Assembly (NCBI GenBank): GCA_047600605.1
Contig: JASGKK010000001.1
Coordinates: 1,178,001 to 1,242,000, forward strand
DNA length: 64,000 nucleotides
Reading direction: 5' to 3'
Source: CAYMZZ01 sp047600605
GTDB taxonomy: Bacteria; Bacteroidota; Bacteroidia; Chitinophagales; Chitinophagaceae
The notes beneath the pieces are model-generated. The model was not told where the DNA came from, did no database searches, and worked only from the letters and a program-made list of their open reading frames with translations. The position numbers and the translations under genes were made by a program. The first letter of the stretch is position 1. Each line of letters opens with the position of its first letter. This document shows, in pieces, positions 1 to 8,421 of the stretch.

Positions 1-312
1 AGAGAGGGCTCGCTACCTGTTTTCCGTGGACATATCCTTACCGGCGAAGATCTGATCGTTCGCCGGCACATCCTGCAACTGATGTGTCAGTTGCAAACAT
101 CCTGGGCCGCTCCCGAAACTTATTTGCCCGAAATGGCTGAGTTGCCTCATCGCCTGCAGGAAATGCAAGCCGATGGCCTGCTTGAGTTGAGTGATATGGG
201 GCTGTGTATCACAGAAGCCGGACGGCCATTTGTCCGCAATATCGCCATGGCTTTTGACCTGCGGATGCTGCGTCATCAGCCACAAACAAGAATTTTTTCC
301 ATGACCGTATAA
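1..312 (+). CDS. hemN: Oxygen-independent coproporphyrinogen III oxidase, C-terminal end (partial)
   Basis: The reading frame is open from base 1 and ends at 310-312, giving 103 residues of a larger protein. The opening part (RGHILTGEDLIVRRHI) and the later stretch on degree of dominance of Leu/Glu helices match the C-terminal HemW/HemN-fold region of the radical-SAM enzyme HemN, which decarboxylates coproporphyrinogen III without oxygen. The radical-SAM Cys motif would lie outside the window to the left. hemL starts 6 nt after the stop and a hemJ-like gene follows, so the haem-synthesis context supports the call. A HemN-like relative cannot be fully excluded from the tail alone. Confidence 0.82.
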   Translation, partial: REGSLPVFRGHILTGEDLIVRRHILQLMCQLQTSWAAPETYLPEMAELPHRLQEMQADGLLELSDMGLCITEAGRPFVRNIAMAFDLRMLRHQPQTRIFSMTV

Positions 313-318
313 AAAAAT

Positions 319-1611
319 ATGAATACGCTATACCCACAAAGTGCCGCACTCTTTGAACAGGCACAGCAATCCATTCCCGGTGGTGTGAACTCGCCGGTAC
401 GCGCTTTTAAAAGTGTGGGCGGTACTCCCCTCTTTATTAAGGAAGCCAGTGGCGCTTACCTGTTTGACGAAGACGGGTATCGTTATATCGACTACATCAA
501 TAGCTGGGGGCCCATGATCATGGGACATGCTTACCCTCCGGTAATTGCTGCGTTGCAGGAACAACTACAGTATTCTGTAAGTTATGGTGCTCCTACCCGG
601 CTGGAGACCGAAATGGCTGAGCTGATCAAAACGATGGTGCCCTCCATCGGGTTGATCCGGATGGTCAACAGCGGTACCGAAGCCTGTATGAGTGCGCTGC
701 GCCTGGCACGTGGTTATACGGGGAGAAATAAGGTTATTAAATTTGAAGGCTGTTATCATGGTCATGCAGACAGCTTCCTCGTGCAGGCAGGGAGTGGTGT
801 GGCCACACTGGGAATACAACATGTGCCGGGTGTAACGCAGGCTGTTGCTGCCGACACCATCACCATTCCTTATAATAACCTGCAAAAGCTGCAGCAGACA
901 GTTGAGTTATATAAAGATGAGCTGGCAGCCATCATCATTGAACCCGTAGCCGGCAATATGGGTTGTATTCCACCCGAGCCGGGTTTTCTGCAGTTGCTTC
1001 GCCGGCTCTGTACAGTTCATGAGATAGTACTGATCTTCGATGAAGTGATGACAGGGTTCCGGTTGGCAGCGGGTGGCGCGCAGGCATATTATGGTATAGA
1101 AGCCGACCTCGTGACCTATGGCAAGATCATTGGCGGGGGATTGCCCGTAGGAGCTTATGGCGGAAAAAAAGCGATCATGGAACAAATCGCGCCTCTGGGT
1201 AAGGTATACCAGGCGGGTACCTTAAGCGGCAATCCGCTGGCTATGCGGGCAGGTTTTACATTACTCTCCGTACTTCAGAAGAATCAGTTTATCTACAAAG
1301 AGCTCGAGCAAAAAACAACTGCACTTGGCACGGGTCTCCGAAACATATTTTCTGAAGCCGGAATACCGGTTGTTATCAATAGTGTAGGGAGTATGATGAG
1401 CATACATTTCAGTGAAACGCCGGTCATTGATTTCGGAAGTGCCGCCGCCGCCAATAATGAATTATTTAAAAAATATTTTCACTACTGCCTGAGCCAGGAT
1501 ATATACCTGCCTCCTTCTCCTTTTGAAAGCTGGTTTATTTGTCAGGCACTCAGCGAAGCGGATATTGAAAAAACCATCGAGACAACCCGGAATTTCGTCA
1601 AACAGTTATAA
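319..1611 (+). CDS. hemL: Glutamate-1-semialdehyde 2,1-aminomutase
   Basis: This 430-residue protein has the normal length for HemL, the PLP enzyme that turns glutamate-1-semialdehyde into 5-aminolevulinate in the C5 haem pathway. Visible marks are SIPGGVNSPVRAF near the N-terminus, the PLP-phosphate loop NSGTEACMSALRLARG, the Asp motif IFDEVMTGFR, and the PLP lysine in TYGKIIGGGLPVGAYGG (K269). The ATG at 319 gives a start matching the family. It sits 6 nt after hemN and its stop is separated by a single base from the hemJ-like ATG at 1613, so the three genes are probably cotranscribed. Confidence 0.96.
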   Translation: MNTLYPQSAALFEQAQQSIPGGVNSPVRAFKSVGGTPLFIKEASGAYLFDEDGYRYIDYINSWGPMIMGHAYPPVIAALQEQLQYSVSYGAPTRLETEMAELIKTMVPSIGLIRMVNSGTEACMSALRLARGYTGRNKVIKFEGCYHGHADSFLVQAGSGVATLGIQHVPGVTQAVAADTITIPYNNLQKLQQTVELYKDELAAIIIEPVAGNMGCIPPEPGFLQLLRRLCTVHEIVLIFDEVMTGFRLAAGGAQAYYGIEADLVTYGKIIGGGLPVGAYGGKKAIMEQIAPLGKVYQAGTLSGNPLAMRAGFTLLSVLQKNQFIYKELEQKTTALGTGLRNIFSEAGIPVVINSVGSMMSIHFSETPVIDFGSAAAANNELFKKYFHYCLSQDIYLPPSPFESWFICQALSEADIEKTIETTRNFVKQL

Positions 1612-1612
1612 T

Positions 1613-2137
1613 ATGGAATTCGCCTATATCAAAGCTGTACATATTGTATTTGTGGTAACCTGGTTTGCCGGGCTTTTCTATTTGCCACGCCTGCTCGTAT
1701 ATGCGACCGAAGCCAATCAACTCACCAACGACCAGGTACGTATCACCCTGATCACTCAATACAAGCTCATGCAACGACGACTGCTGTATGGGATCACCTG
1801 GCCATCGGCTGTCATCACCCTGCTGATAGGCACACGCCTGCTGATGATCTATCCTATGGCCGGCTGGCTACAGTTGAAACTTGTATTTGTATTATTAGTC
1901 TTCCTGTATCATCTGTCGCTCCATTACCTGGTACGGCAACAGCAAAAAATGATCTTTCGCCATAGCAGTCAGCAATTACGCATCTGGAATGAGGTGCCCA
2001 CTGTTTTGCTGGTAGCGATCGTATTTCTCGTGGTACTGAAAAACACCATTGACTTCTGGTGGGGCTTATTAGGCCTGGCCGTATTGATCATTGTTTTGCT
2101 GACGGCTATACGTGTTTATAAATTCTTACGGAAATAG
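1613..2137 (+). CDS. hemJ: HemJ/CopD-like membrane protein, probable protoporphyrinogen IX oxidase
   Basis: This 174-residue protein has four or five hydrophobic segments. The start HIVFVVTWFAGLFYLPRLLVY is typical of the HemJ (UPF0093) family, which oxidises protoporphyrinogen IX to protoporphyrin IX in the inner membrane of bacteria lacking HemG/HemY. Conserved His10 and the Lys in WLQLKLVFV are present. An in-frame start exists at 1523 inside hemL, but the ATG at 1613, one base after the hemL stop, gives the family N-terminus. The tight hemN-hemL-hemJ arrangement supports a haem role. Confidence 0.88.
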   Translation: MEFAYIKAVHIVFVVTWFAGLFYLPRLLVYATEANQLTNDQVRITLITQYKLMQRRLLYGITWPSAVITLLIGTRLLMIYPMAGWLQLKLVFVLLVFLYHLSLHYLVRQQQKMIFRHSSQQLRIWNEVPTVLLVAIVFLVVLKNTIDFWWGLLGLAVLIIVLLTAIRVYKFLRK

Positions 2138-2335
2138 CAGAAAGGCTTAAAGGGCAGGTATAGGGCGCAAGGTAAAGGGTAGAGGGCAGAAGGTAAAGGG
2201 GAAAAGGAAATAGGAAGGCCATGCTAAACTTACGCCTTACTCCCTATACCCTATACCTTATACCCTCTACCTCCCCTTCTGCCCTATACCTTCCACCTTT
2301 TACCTCCTCGCCTCCTCTTATCATCATCTGAACTA
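2138..2335. repeat. Low-complexity inverted intergenic sequence (purine arm / pyrimidine arm)
   Basis: The first arm is purine-rich and built from words such as AAGGTAAAGGGTAGAGGG (2150-2220). The second is pyrimidine-rich and built from CCCTATACCTTATACCC (2235-2310). The arms are imperfectly complementary and could fold into a long hairpin after the haem genes, possibly ending their transcript before the riboswitch leader. The same word set recurs in at least eight other gaps of this window. Confidence 0.6.
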
Positions 2336-2342
2336 TTTCAAC

Positions 2343-2350
2343 TATCTTCG
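2343..2350 (+). promoter_or_regulatory. Possible promoter -7 element for the riboswitch-metE transcript
   Basis: TATCTTCG is one mismatch from the Bacteroidota -7 consensus TAnnTTTG and lies about 35 nt before the riboswitch core. No convincing TTTG is seen at the -33 spacing, so this is a weak call. Confidence 0.3.
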
Positions 2351-2380
2351 TTGTCTCGTTCTTTACTTTAATGATCGTTT

Positions 2381-2580
2381 TCAGGTTAACCGGCTTTGCT
2401 GGTTATTAAAAGGAACCGTGTGAAATTCACGGACTGTTGCGCAACTGTGATCTCTGCCTGGCCAGTAGAGAAAGTCAGATACTTGCCTGATTAACGGGAC
2501 GAATGCTTTCGCAGTTTAAAGCAGTAGTCAGGACCAGTGATTGACCTGAAGGATCGCTGACTCCTCTCTTACCCTTCAAA
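2381..2580 (+). promoter_or_regulatory. Cobalamin (B12) riboswitch controlling metE
   Basis: The leader shows core cobalamin-aptamer elements in order: a GGTTAACC/GGTTATT region (2384-2406), AAAAGGAACCGTGTGAAA, then CGGACTG and CGCAACTGTGA (2429-2450), GCCAGTAGAG, and a B12-box-like AGTCAGATACTTGCCTG (2473-2489). A second stem-rich part (2500-2565, including GTAGTCAGGACC and GGATCGCTGACTCC) probably forms the expression platform. It lies just upstream of metE, whose product is made redundant by B12-dependent MetH, a classic target. High cobalamin is expected to switch metE off. The exact edges are approximate. Confidence 0.87.
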
Positions 2581-2646
2581 TTCCGGAAGCATACACTTAA
2601 ACGTAAAGGCATTATTCATTTAATGTTTAACCTAAAGTTTTTGCGT

Positions 2647-4953
2647 ATGCTGACACACAACCTTGGTTACCCGAGAATCGGGAATAACCGTGAACTCAAA
2701 AAAGCCTGTGAACAATACTGGACAGGCAAAACAGAAGTCCATCAACTGGAACAAACAGCCCAATCGATCCGGGCATTTAACTGGAAACTGCAACAGGAAG
2801 CCGGTATCAACTGGATACCCTGTAATGATTTTTCCTTTTATGACCAGGTGCTCGATACCTGCCTGCTAACCGGGGCGATCCCCCAACGTTATTCGCCGCT
2901 GGTGGAAGACAAAAAGATCAATCAACTGGATCTACTCTTTGCTATGGCCCGCGGTTATCAGCAGGATGATCATGACATCACCGCCATGGAGATGACCAAA
3001 TGGTTTGACACCAACTATCACTACATTGTACCTGAGTTTACAAAAGATCAGCATTTCGCTCTCTTTCAAACCAGGGTACTCCGGGAGTTTGCTGAGGCAA
3101 AACGACTGGGTATACAGGCAAAGCCGGTACTGCTGGGACCAGTCTCTTTTCTGCTACTCGGTAAAGAAAAAGAAGAAGGTTTTCACCGCATAGAACTGCT
3201 ATCCAGATTGCTGCCCGTTTATATAGAAGTATTGAAAAAACTGGATGAACTGGGCGCTTACTATGTGCAACTCGATGAGCCCTGCCTCTCGTTGAATCTC
3301 ACTACAGAAGAACAGGCTGCTATTACTCACGCCTACAGGTCAATCAAAACACATGTACCGCAACTACAGGTTATCCTGGCCAGCTATTTTGAATGTTATG
3401 GCCAGAATCTGCAGACAGCTTTGCAATTGCCTGTACATACGCTGCATCTTGATCTTGTGCGTTGTCCATCTCAACTGGATGATATTTTCAGTACCGGTAT
3501 CAAAAACAGTAAGCTTCACTTGTCACTGGGTGTAGTAGACGGGCGGAATATCTGGAAAAATGATTACCAGCAATCGCTTGCGCTCATCAACCAGGCCATT
3601 GATAATATTGGTAGTGAACGGGTATGGCTGGCCCCCTCCTGCTCGCTGCTACATGTACCCTGCGACCTGGATGCAGAAACTTCCCTGAACCCCGAGATCA
3701 AACAATGGATGGCATTTGCCAAACAAAAACTTGATGAGCTAAATACATTGAAGCTACTGGCAAATTCAATCAATGAAAAAGCCCTGGAGGAAAACAAACT
3801 TATCTTCAAACATCGTGAGCATTCTGCATTGATCCACCGGCCAGAGGTAAAGGAACGCCTGCAGCATATCACAGCAAAAGACAGTATGCGCCAGGCTGGA
3901 TTTGATATCCGCAAAAAACAGCAGCAGGAAAAACTCCGGCTTCCGCTTTTTCCCACAACCACTATTGGTTCATTTCCTCAAACAAAGGAAGTGCGTAGCT
4001 GGCGGGCCAAATGGAAAAAGAAAGAGATCAGTAACGAGGATTATAATAACCTGCTAAAAGCGGAGACGGAAAAAGCCGTTCGCTGGCAGGAGGAGATCGG
4101 CCTCGATGTGCTGGTGCATGGCGAATTTGAACGCAATGATATGGTGGAGTACTTCGGCGAGCAGCTTGCCGGCTTTGCGTTTACTGAAAATGGCTGGGTG
4201 CAGAGTTACGGCAGTCGCTGTGTGAAACCACCTGTCATCTATGGCGACGTTTTCAGACCACGGCCCATGACGGTAGAATGGAGCTGCTATGCGCAATCTC
4301 TTACCGGCCGCTGGATGAAAGGTATGCTTACCGGACCGGTCACCATTCTGCAATGGAGTTTTGTACGCAACGACCAGCCACGTAGTGAAACATGCAGACA
4401 AATTGCACTGGCCATCCGCGACGAAGTAGTGGACCTGGAGAAAGCAGGCATTCGTATTATCCAGATCGATGAGCCGGCTATACGTGAAGGCCTGCCGCTG
4501 CGCAGGGAAAACTGGCAGGCTTACCTTGACTGGGCAGTAGAGTCATTCCGCCTTGCTGCTTCGGGCGTGCAGAATGAAACACAGATCCACACCCATATGT
4601 GCTATTCAGAGTTCAATGATATCATCAGCAGTATTGCCGATATGGATGCCGATGTGATCACCATTGAAACCTCGCGGTCACAGATGGAATTGCTACAGGC
4701 TTTTGCCGGTTTCCGTTATCCAAACGATATTGGTCCCGGTGTATATGACATTCATTCTCCCCGCATACCCACCAGGCAGGAAATGATTGCATTGATCGAA
4801 AAAGCACTCGCCGTGTTGCCGTCGGCTCAGTTGTGGATCAACCCCGACTGTGGACTTAAGACAAGAGGATGGGATGAAACCCGTAAGGCACTTATTGAAA
4901 TGGTCGGCGCGGCTAAAATACTCCGCCAGGCTGTAGCCAATCCTGTAAATTAG
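2647..4953 (+). CDS. metE: Cobalamin-independent methionine synthase (5-methyltetrahydropteroyltriglutamate-homocysteine methyltransferase)
   Basis: MetE moves the methyl group of methyl-tetrahydrofolate-triglutamate to homocysteine without B12. The protein is about 768 residues, the usual size, with the two-barrel layout: N-terminal barrel starting LTHNLGYPRIGNNRELKKA, and C-terminal catalytic barrel from FPTTTIGSFPQTKEVR. Zinc ligands are present: His650 and Cys652 in THMCYSEF, Glu674 in ITIETSRS and Cys735 in NPDCGLKTRGW (numbered from the ATG at 2647). An in-frame ATG at 2623 would add eight residues; 2647 matches the usual MLTHNLG start. It is preceded by a cobalamin riboswitch and followed by a hairpin at 4963-4995. 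Confidence 0.97.
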   Translation: MLTHNLGYPRIGNNRELKKACEQYWTGKTEVHQLEQTAQSIRAFNWKLQQEAGINWIPCNDFSFYDQVLDTCLLTGAIPQRYSPLVEDKKINQLDLLFAMARGYQQDDHDITAMEMTKWFDTNYHYIVPEFTKDQHFALFQTRVLREFAEAKRLGIQAKPVLLGPVSFLLLGKEKEEGFHRIELLSRLLPVYIEVLKKLDELGAYYVQLDEPCLSLNLTTEEQAAITHAYRSIKTHVPQLQVILASYFECYGQNLQTALQLPVHTLHLDLVRCPSQLDDIFSTGIKNSKLHLSLGVVDGRNIWKNDYQQSLALINQAIDNIGSERVWLAPSCSLLHVPCDLDAETSLNPEIKQWMAFAKQKLDELNTLKLLANSINEKALEENKLIFKHREHSALIHRPEVKERLQHITAKDSMRQAGFDIRKKQQQEKLRLPLFPTTTIGSFPQTKEVRSWRAKWKKKEISNEDYNNLLKAETEKAVRWQEEIGLDVLVHGEFERNDMVEYFGEQLAGFAFTENGWVQSYGSRCVKPPVIYGDVFRPRPMTVEWSCYAQSLTGRWMKGMLTGPVTILQWSFVRNDQPRSETCRQIALAIRDEVVDLEKAGIRIIQIDEPAIREGLPLRRENWQAYLDWAVESFRLAASGVQNETQIHTHMCYSEFNDIISSIADMDADVITIETSRSQMELLQAFAGFRYPNDIGPGVYDIHSPRIPTRQEMIALIEKALAVLPSAQLWINPDCGLKTRGWDETRKALIEMVGAAKILRQAVANPVN

Positions 4954-4962
4954 AAACCCATT

Positions 4963-4995
4963 GCCGGGTGGTTGACTACCCGCCACCCGGCTTTA
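4963..4995 (+). terminator. Rho-independent terminator-like hairpin after metE
   Basis: A perfect 9-bp stem GCCGGGTGG / CCACCCGGC (4963-4971 and 4983-4991) with an 11-nt loop is followed by a short T run. It starts 9 nt after the metE stop. The short T tract makes it a modest terminator, and read-through into the next gene is possible. Confidence 0.6.
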
Positions 4996-5000
4996 ATACA

Positions 5001-5360
5001 ATGGAAAAACACGAAGAAAAAAGCTGCCCGCGTTGTCAGCGGCCCTTCATCTGCCGGATGGGCGACATTACCCGTTGCCAGTGCAGCTGTGTACAGTTAA
5101 GCGCTGAGACGATAAAATTCCTGGAAAAGACTTTTTTCGACTGCCTCTGCCAGTCCTGCCTGATTGAACTGAACCAGGCAATTAAAACAGCCGGCAGCTA
5201 CCGTTTTCCCACACAAAAAGAAATGCTCACCGAAGGGCTTCATTATTACAAAGAAGGGAATGCATGGGTATTCACCCCTTTGTATCACTTACTCCGGGGA
5301 CATTGTTGCCAGAATGGATGCCGGCATTGTGTGTATGGGTTTAGTAAACCGGATATTTAG
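5001..5360 (+). CDS. Cys-rich CWC-like plus DUF5522-like small protein
   Basis: This 119-residue protein carries 13 cysteines in two groups. The first (C9, C12, C18, C26, C28, C30, C48, C50, C53) resembles the cysteine-rich CWC family. The C-terminal part, YHLLRGHCCQNGCRHCVYGF, has the CC-x3-C-x2-C pattern of DUF5522. Both are small Bacteroidota-type domains of unknown function that probably bind metal. An in-frame start at 4968 would place the N-terminus inside the metE hairpin, so the ATG at 5001 is preferred. It is codirectional with metE and 47 nt away, so it may share read-through transcripts. No function is claimed. Confidence 0.8.
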   Translation: MEKHEEKSCPRCQRPFICRMGDITRCQCSCVQLSAETIKFLEKTFFDCLCQSCLIELNQAIKTAGSYRFPTQKEMLTEGLHYYKEGNAWVFTPLYHLLRGHCCQNGCRHCVYGFSKPDI

Positions 5361-5471
5361 ACACCACCTTGCCAAGAAAAATTAAAAAATGTCTGTTTTT
5401 TATTGTATCTGAATAAGTGTTTGCACAATCGGGCTAATTGACCTTTTTGCCTCCACGGCCGGCAGGCCGAT

Positions 5472-5565
5472 GTGGTTCACCGGTGCTGTGTTTTTCTCCG
5501 GTCTCTGCTTATTGTATAAACTTTACAGATTCAATCGGAGAAAAACAAGGCACCTTGTGAACCAC
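5472..5565. repeat. MITE-like or REP-like 94-bp palindromic element
   Basis: The outer arms GTGGTTCAC (5472-5480) and GTGAACCAC (5557-5565) pair perfectly. The inner arms TTTTTCTCCG (5491-5500) and CGGAGAAAAA (5536-5545) also pair perfectly. The intervening arms with GGTGC / GCACC are partly paired, so about 29 bp of imperfect terminal inverted repeat surround a 35-nt AT-rich centre. No target-site duplication is evident. It has no coding capacity and resembles a non-autonomous mobile palindrome. Confidence 0.6.
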
Positions 5566-5633
5566 AAGAAAAAATAAGAAAATATGGTAGGAGAATGCCG
5601 ATAAAATAACCATTCTTTCAAATGCCTCTATCA

Positions 5634-5661
5634 GTTGCAAGCCGCGATACATTGCGGGTCT
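5634..5661. repeat. Short dispersed palindrome, CCGC-GATACATT-GCGG type
   Basis: The stem CCGC (5642-5645) / GCGG (5654-5657) flanks an 8-nt centre. It is closely related to the copy at 56036-56062 and more distantly to the hairpin at 36458-36479; similarity to the 56-kb copy continues for about 30 nt downstream with small indels. It is probably a dispersed intergenic repeat. Confidence 0.45.
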
Positions 5662-5916
5662 ACTGCATTTCTAAATGTCGACAAAAAGCTTCTGCACAAA
5701 TCTGACTACCAAATCTCACTTTGCCACATTTATTTCCTCTGGACTGCAGTGATATAAATATTTCCTCATTGTACCCGTAACTTTATCTAAATAATCACGT
5801 ATGAGGGAAAGGTTAAAGGGTGTATGGCAAAGGCGCAAGGTAAAATGTGTAAATAATATTCATCTTAAAGCTCAATCCCTTTACCTTCTGCTCTTAACCA
5901 TCAACCTACTATTCTC

Positions 5917-6990
5917 ATGAAATCTTTTCTTCTTCTCTGCACCATCTTGCTGCATTTGGCCGGCAACGCTCAAAACCGCCGCCTCGACAGCCTTATCAGC
6001 GCTTATTGCAAAGCCAATCATTTCAGTGGCAACATCCTGATCAGCCAAAACGGGCAGATCATCTACCGGCGCAGTTGGGGTGAAGCCAATATTACTTTCC
6101 ATAGCCCTATCAAAACAAATACCCGCTTTAAAGTCGCCTCTATCACCAAGCTGTTTACAGCAGTACTGACCCTGCAGCTGCAGGAACAGGGCAAACTGGA
6201 TCTTGAAAAAACGATCAGCACTTACCTGCCGGGTTATACAGGCCAAGCCGGCAGCAAGGCCACCCTGCATCAGTTGCTCAATCATACATCCGGTCTTCCG
6301 AATATCGACACCATCACCTCTATTGAAAGTGCCCTGCGCAATGGCATGCCTGTTTACCAGTTACCACATACTACCGATGAACTGCTGGAAAAATTCTGTA
6401 GCGGCAACCTGGTCAATACACCTGGTGCCAACTTCGATTATAACAATGCCGACTTTATCATCCTGGGCAAAATTATAGAACAGGTGACAGGCAAAACCTA
6501 TGAACAGGCGCTGAAAGAAAATATCCTGGTCCCGCTCCGGTTAAAAAATACCGGCATGCTCCGGCAGGACACTATTCTGCCCCTGCTGGCAGATTCTTAT
6601 TTTATTCGTGATGCCAGTGGCCGGCTTACTCCCGACCTGCCGGTGTATATGGAAAACTGGTATGCAGCAGGCGCCCTTTACTCCACTACAGGCGACCTGC
6701 TTACTTTTTCCGATGCGCTGTTTTCCGGCAAACTGATCAATGATCATTCTTTAAAATTGCTTTGTACTTCCGGTAAGGGTGAATATGGCCTGGGCACCTG
6801 GATATACAACGATTACACCCTGCACGGCCGCAATTATACCATCCTCAAAAGGCCCGGCAGCATCATGGGTGCACAGGCAGTATTCCTGCGTGTACTGGAA
6901 AAACCAATAGCCATCATCGTACTCAGCAATACAGCCAGTGTCAGTATGGATGATTTTGGAGCGAAATTGCTCGAGTGGGTGGTGAAGTAA
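5917..6990 (+). CDS. Exported serine hydrolase of the beta-lactamase/class C (DD-peptidase-like) family
   Basis: This 357-residue protein has a signal peptide (MKSFLLLCTILLHLAGNAQ). The catalytic SxxK is VASITKLF with Ser75 and Lys78; the second motif YxN is YNN with Tyr175 and Asn177; LLNHTSGLPN is a family hallmark. It should act in the periplasm on an ester, amide or peptidoglycan-like substrate. The family covers esterases, D-aminopeptidases and beta-lactamases, and the sequence does not settle which. The third motif (HxG/KTG) was not clearly seen; GSIMGAQAVF may cover that position. It converges with the FUSC-like gene, and a hairpin-forming repeat lies between them. Confidence 0.88.
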   Translation: MKSFLLLCTILLHLAGNAQNRRLDSLISAYCKANHFSGNILISQNGQIIYRRSWGEANITFHSPIKTNTRFKVASITKLFTAVLTLQLQEQGKLDLEKTISTYLPGYTGQAGSKATLHQLLNHTSGLPNIDTITSIESALRNGMPVYQLPHTTDELLEKFCSGNLVNTPGANFDYNNADFIILGKIIEQVTGKTYEQALKENILVPLRLKNTGMLRQDTILPLLADSYFIRDASGRLTPDLPVYMENWYAAGALYSTTGDLLTFSDALFSGKLINDHSLKLLCTSGKGEYGLGTWIYNDYTLHGRNYTILKRPGSIMGAQAVFLRVLEKPIAIIVLSNTASVSMDDFGAKLLEWVVK

Positions 6991-7004
6991 ATATAAAGCG
7001 TATA

Positions 7005-7092
7005 AAGGGTTTAAAGAGTATAAAGTGTTTAAAGCGGGATTCACTGCTAAGTCTTAATCGTTACCTTTTAAACTCTTTATACACTTTAAACT
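7005..7092. repeat. TAAAG-word inverted repeat between convergent genes
   Basis: The left arm is built of GTATAAAGGGTTTAAAGAG-type words (7008-7036) and the right arm of TTTTAAACTCTTTATACAC-type words (7065-7090). They are largely complementary and sit exactly between two convergent stop codons (6990 and 7093). A bidirectional terminator role is likely. Confidence 0.6.
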
Positions 7093-8190
7093 TCATCTCC
7101 GAAGGATAGCTATTCTTGTTTTTCGTATCTGCCTTTGTGTTTTTTGCTGTACCTGCCGGCTATGCAATAGCCATCCGCCTACAGCACCAATCAGGCTGCC
7201 TATTACAATATCCAGCAGTCTTGTCTGGATCAGCAGATCGGCATCGAGCCGGTTGCCCTGGCCCAGTTCTGCCAAAAACAGTGTCATGGGCGTAATGAAT
7301 ACCACTGCCAACGCATAATGGCGTACCACCAGCACTTCTACGATAAATTGTAAAAGGAGAATGCAAAATACCATAACCAGTGGCTGCAGGTGAAACTTCA
7401 GCAAGAGCCAACTGAAGCCCATGCCGATAAACGTACCCAGCATACGATGAAAGCTGCGCTGTCCCACATGCGCTGCATTCATCCCCTGCATGATGGCGAG
7501 GCAGGAAATAGGTATCCAGTAAGGATTATGCAGTTTAAACAGATGCCCCACTATCAGCGAGAGCATAATAAATACACCGAAAATGATCGACTCACTCAGG
7601 TTAGCGTAGGAGCGTTTGGGAGCCACTCCTACTTTTACCGTCACCGGCCTCTTTCTTATACGCAAAAGATATAAACTAAAAAGCAGGGCGAAAATGCAGG
7701 CAAAAATGGTTCCCATGGCAATAAGTCCAACCCGCACGGGTACAGCCTGTACATCAAAAGACATACAGCTGGCCATAGAGGCGATCATGATAAAAAAGAA
7801 ATTGCCCGGCGGATTGAGTTGCGCATAATTGACCAGCCAGTTGACCAGCACAGCATATAATCCCACCAGCACGGCTGACAAATAGGGATGGAAACCCAGC
7901 ACCAGGCCTACACCCATACTCAGCACAAAACCAAAGGAACAAAGCGCGAGTGTGGCCATACGGTGATCGAGGGCTGTATTGGGCAGATAAAGGATCACCA
8001 GTCCGCCGAGACAGGCCAGGCTGCCATAATCAGGCCGGTCAATCATATATCCGAGAAAAAGCGGGAGCCCTGTGCTCAATGCTGCCAGCACAGGTACATA
8101 CCAGGGCCGCTCCGTTTTACGAAACTGGAAGAGTGCCTGAAACTCGCGGGTGAGGATATTGCGGAGTTTATTAAACATAGTAGTAAACAC
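7093..8190 (-). CDS. FUSC-like inner-membrane protein
   Basis: This 365-residue protein has about ten hydrophobic helices in two blocks (about residues 30-175 and 200-345) separated by a short basic loop (LRIRKRPVTVK). This matches the FUSC / aromatic-acid-exporter-like superfamily, including the conserved NPYWIPISCLAIMQG segment and the HRMLGTFIGMG element. The family is linked to efflux of aromatic acids or other small compounds, but the substrate here is unknown. Most relatives carry a C-terminal cytosolic domain; this protein is a membrane-only version. The start at 8190 follows a good -7 element. Confidence 0.82.
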   Translation of the reverse strand: MFTTMFNKLRNILTREFQALFQFRKTERPWYVPVLAALSTGLPLFLGYMIDRPDYGSLACLGGLVILYLPNTALDHRMATLALCSFGFVLSMGVGLVLGFHPYLSAVLVGLYAVLVNWLVNYAQLNPPGNFFFIMIASMASCMSFDVQAVPVRVGLIAMGTIFACIFALLFSLYLLRIRKRPVTVKVGVAPKRSYANLSESIIFGVFIMLSLIVGHLFKLHNPYWIPISCLAIMQGMNAAHVGQRSFHRMLGTFIGMGFSWLLLKFHLQPLVMVFCILLLQFIVEVLVVRHYALAVVFITPMTLFLAELGQGNRLDADLLIQTRLLDIVIGSLIGAVGGWLLHSRQVQQKTQRQIRKTRIAILRR

Positions 8191-8211
8191 TCTACGATTT
8201 TGTATTGTTCA

Positions 8212-8219
8212 CAAAGGTA
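8212..8219 (-). promoter_or_regulatory. Bacteroidota -7 element upstream of the FUSC-like gene
   Basis: On the minus strand the sequence reads TACCTTTG, a perfect TAnnTTTG, 22 nt upstream of the start codon. The -33 box is not clear, so the promoter is moderately supported. Confidence 0.45.
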
Positions 8220-8317
8220 ACAATTCCCCATTTGTCATATCCTACACCTGAAATAGCCCGGCATTATAATATTACTGGTATCTATCCGACCATCACATCA
8301 GGATGCTGAGTAATAAA

Positions 8318-8347
8318 AAAGGAGCAGTTCTGATAAACTGCTCCTTT
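8318..8347 (-). terminator. Rho-independent terminator of the ribose/nucleoside operon
   Basis: The perfect 12-bp stem AAAGGAGCAGTT / AACTGCTCCTTT has a 6-nt loop. Read on the minus strand it is followed by a run of T (CTCCTTTTTTTATTA), the standard intrinsic terminator shape. It lies 75 nt beyond the nucleoside hydrolase stop, at the end of the eight-gene unit. Confidence 0.85.
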
Positions 8348-8421
8348 AAACCTAACTTATATATTTTGCCGATACATTATTCACCCTCTGCCTTCCGCCC
8401 TTTACCCTATAACACCTTATC

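Larger units (their letters stand above)
5361..5916. other. 556-nt gene-free interval with palindromic elements
   Basis: No plausible coding frame was seen. The interval contains a 94-bp element with long terminal inverted repeats (5472-5565), a short CCGC/GCGG palindrome (5634-5661), and purine-rich words (5800-5845) facing a pyrimidine-rich stretch (5875-5900), as in other gaps of the window. The promoter of the downstream hydrolase was not identified with confidence. Confidence 0.6.

Noticed and set aside
2138..2335. Possible array of direct repeats with spacers
   Set aside because: The words are short, imperfect and mixed with no constant repeat length. They fit low-complexity inverted sequence, as in other gaps.
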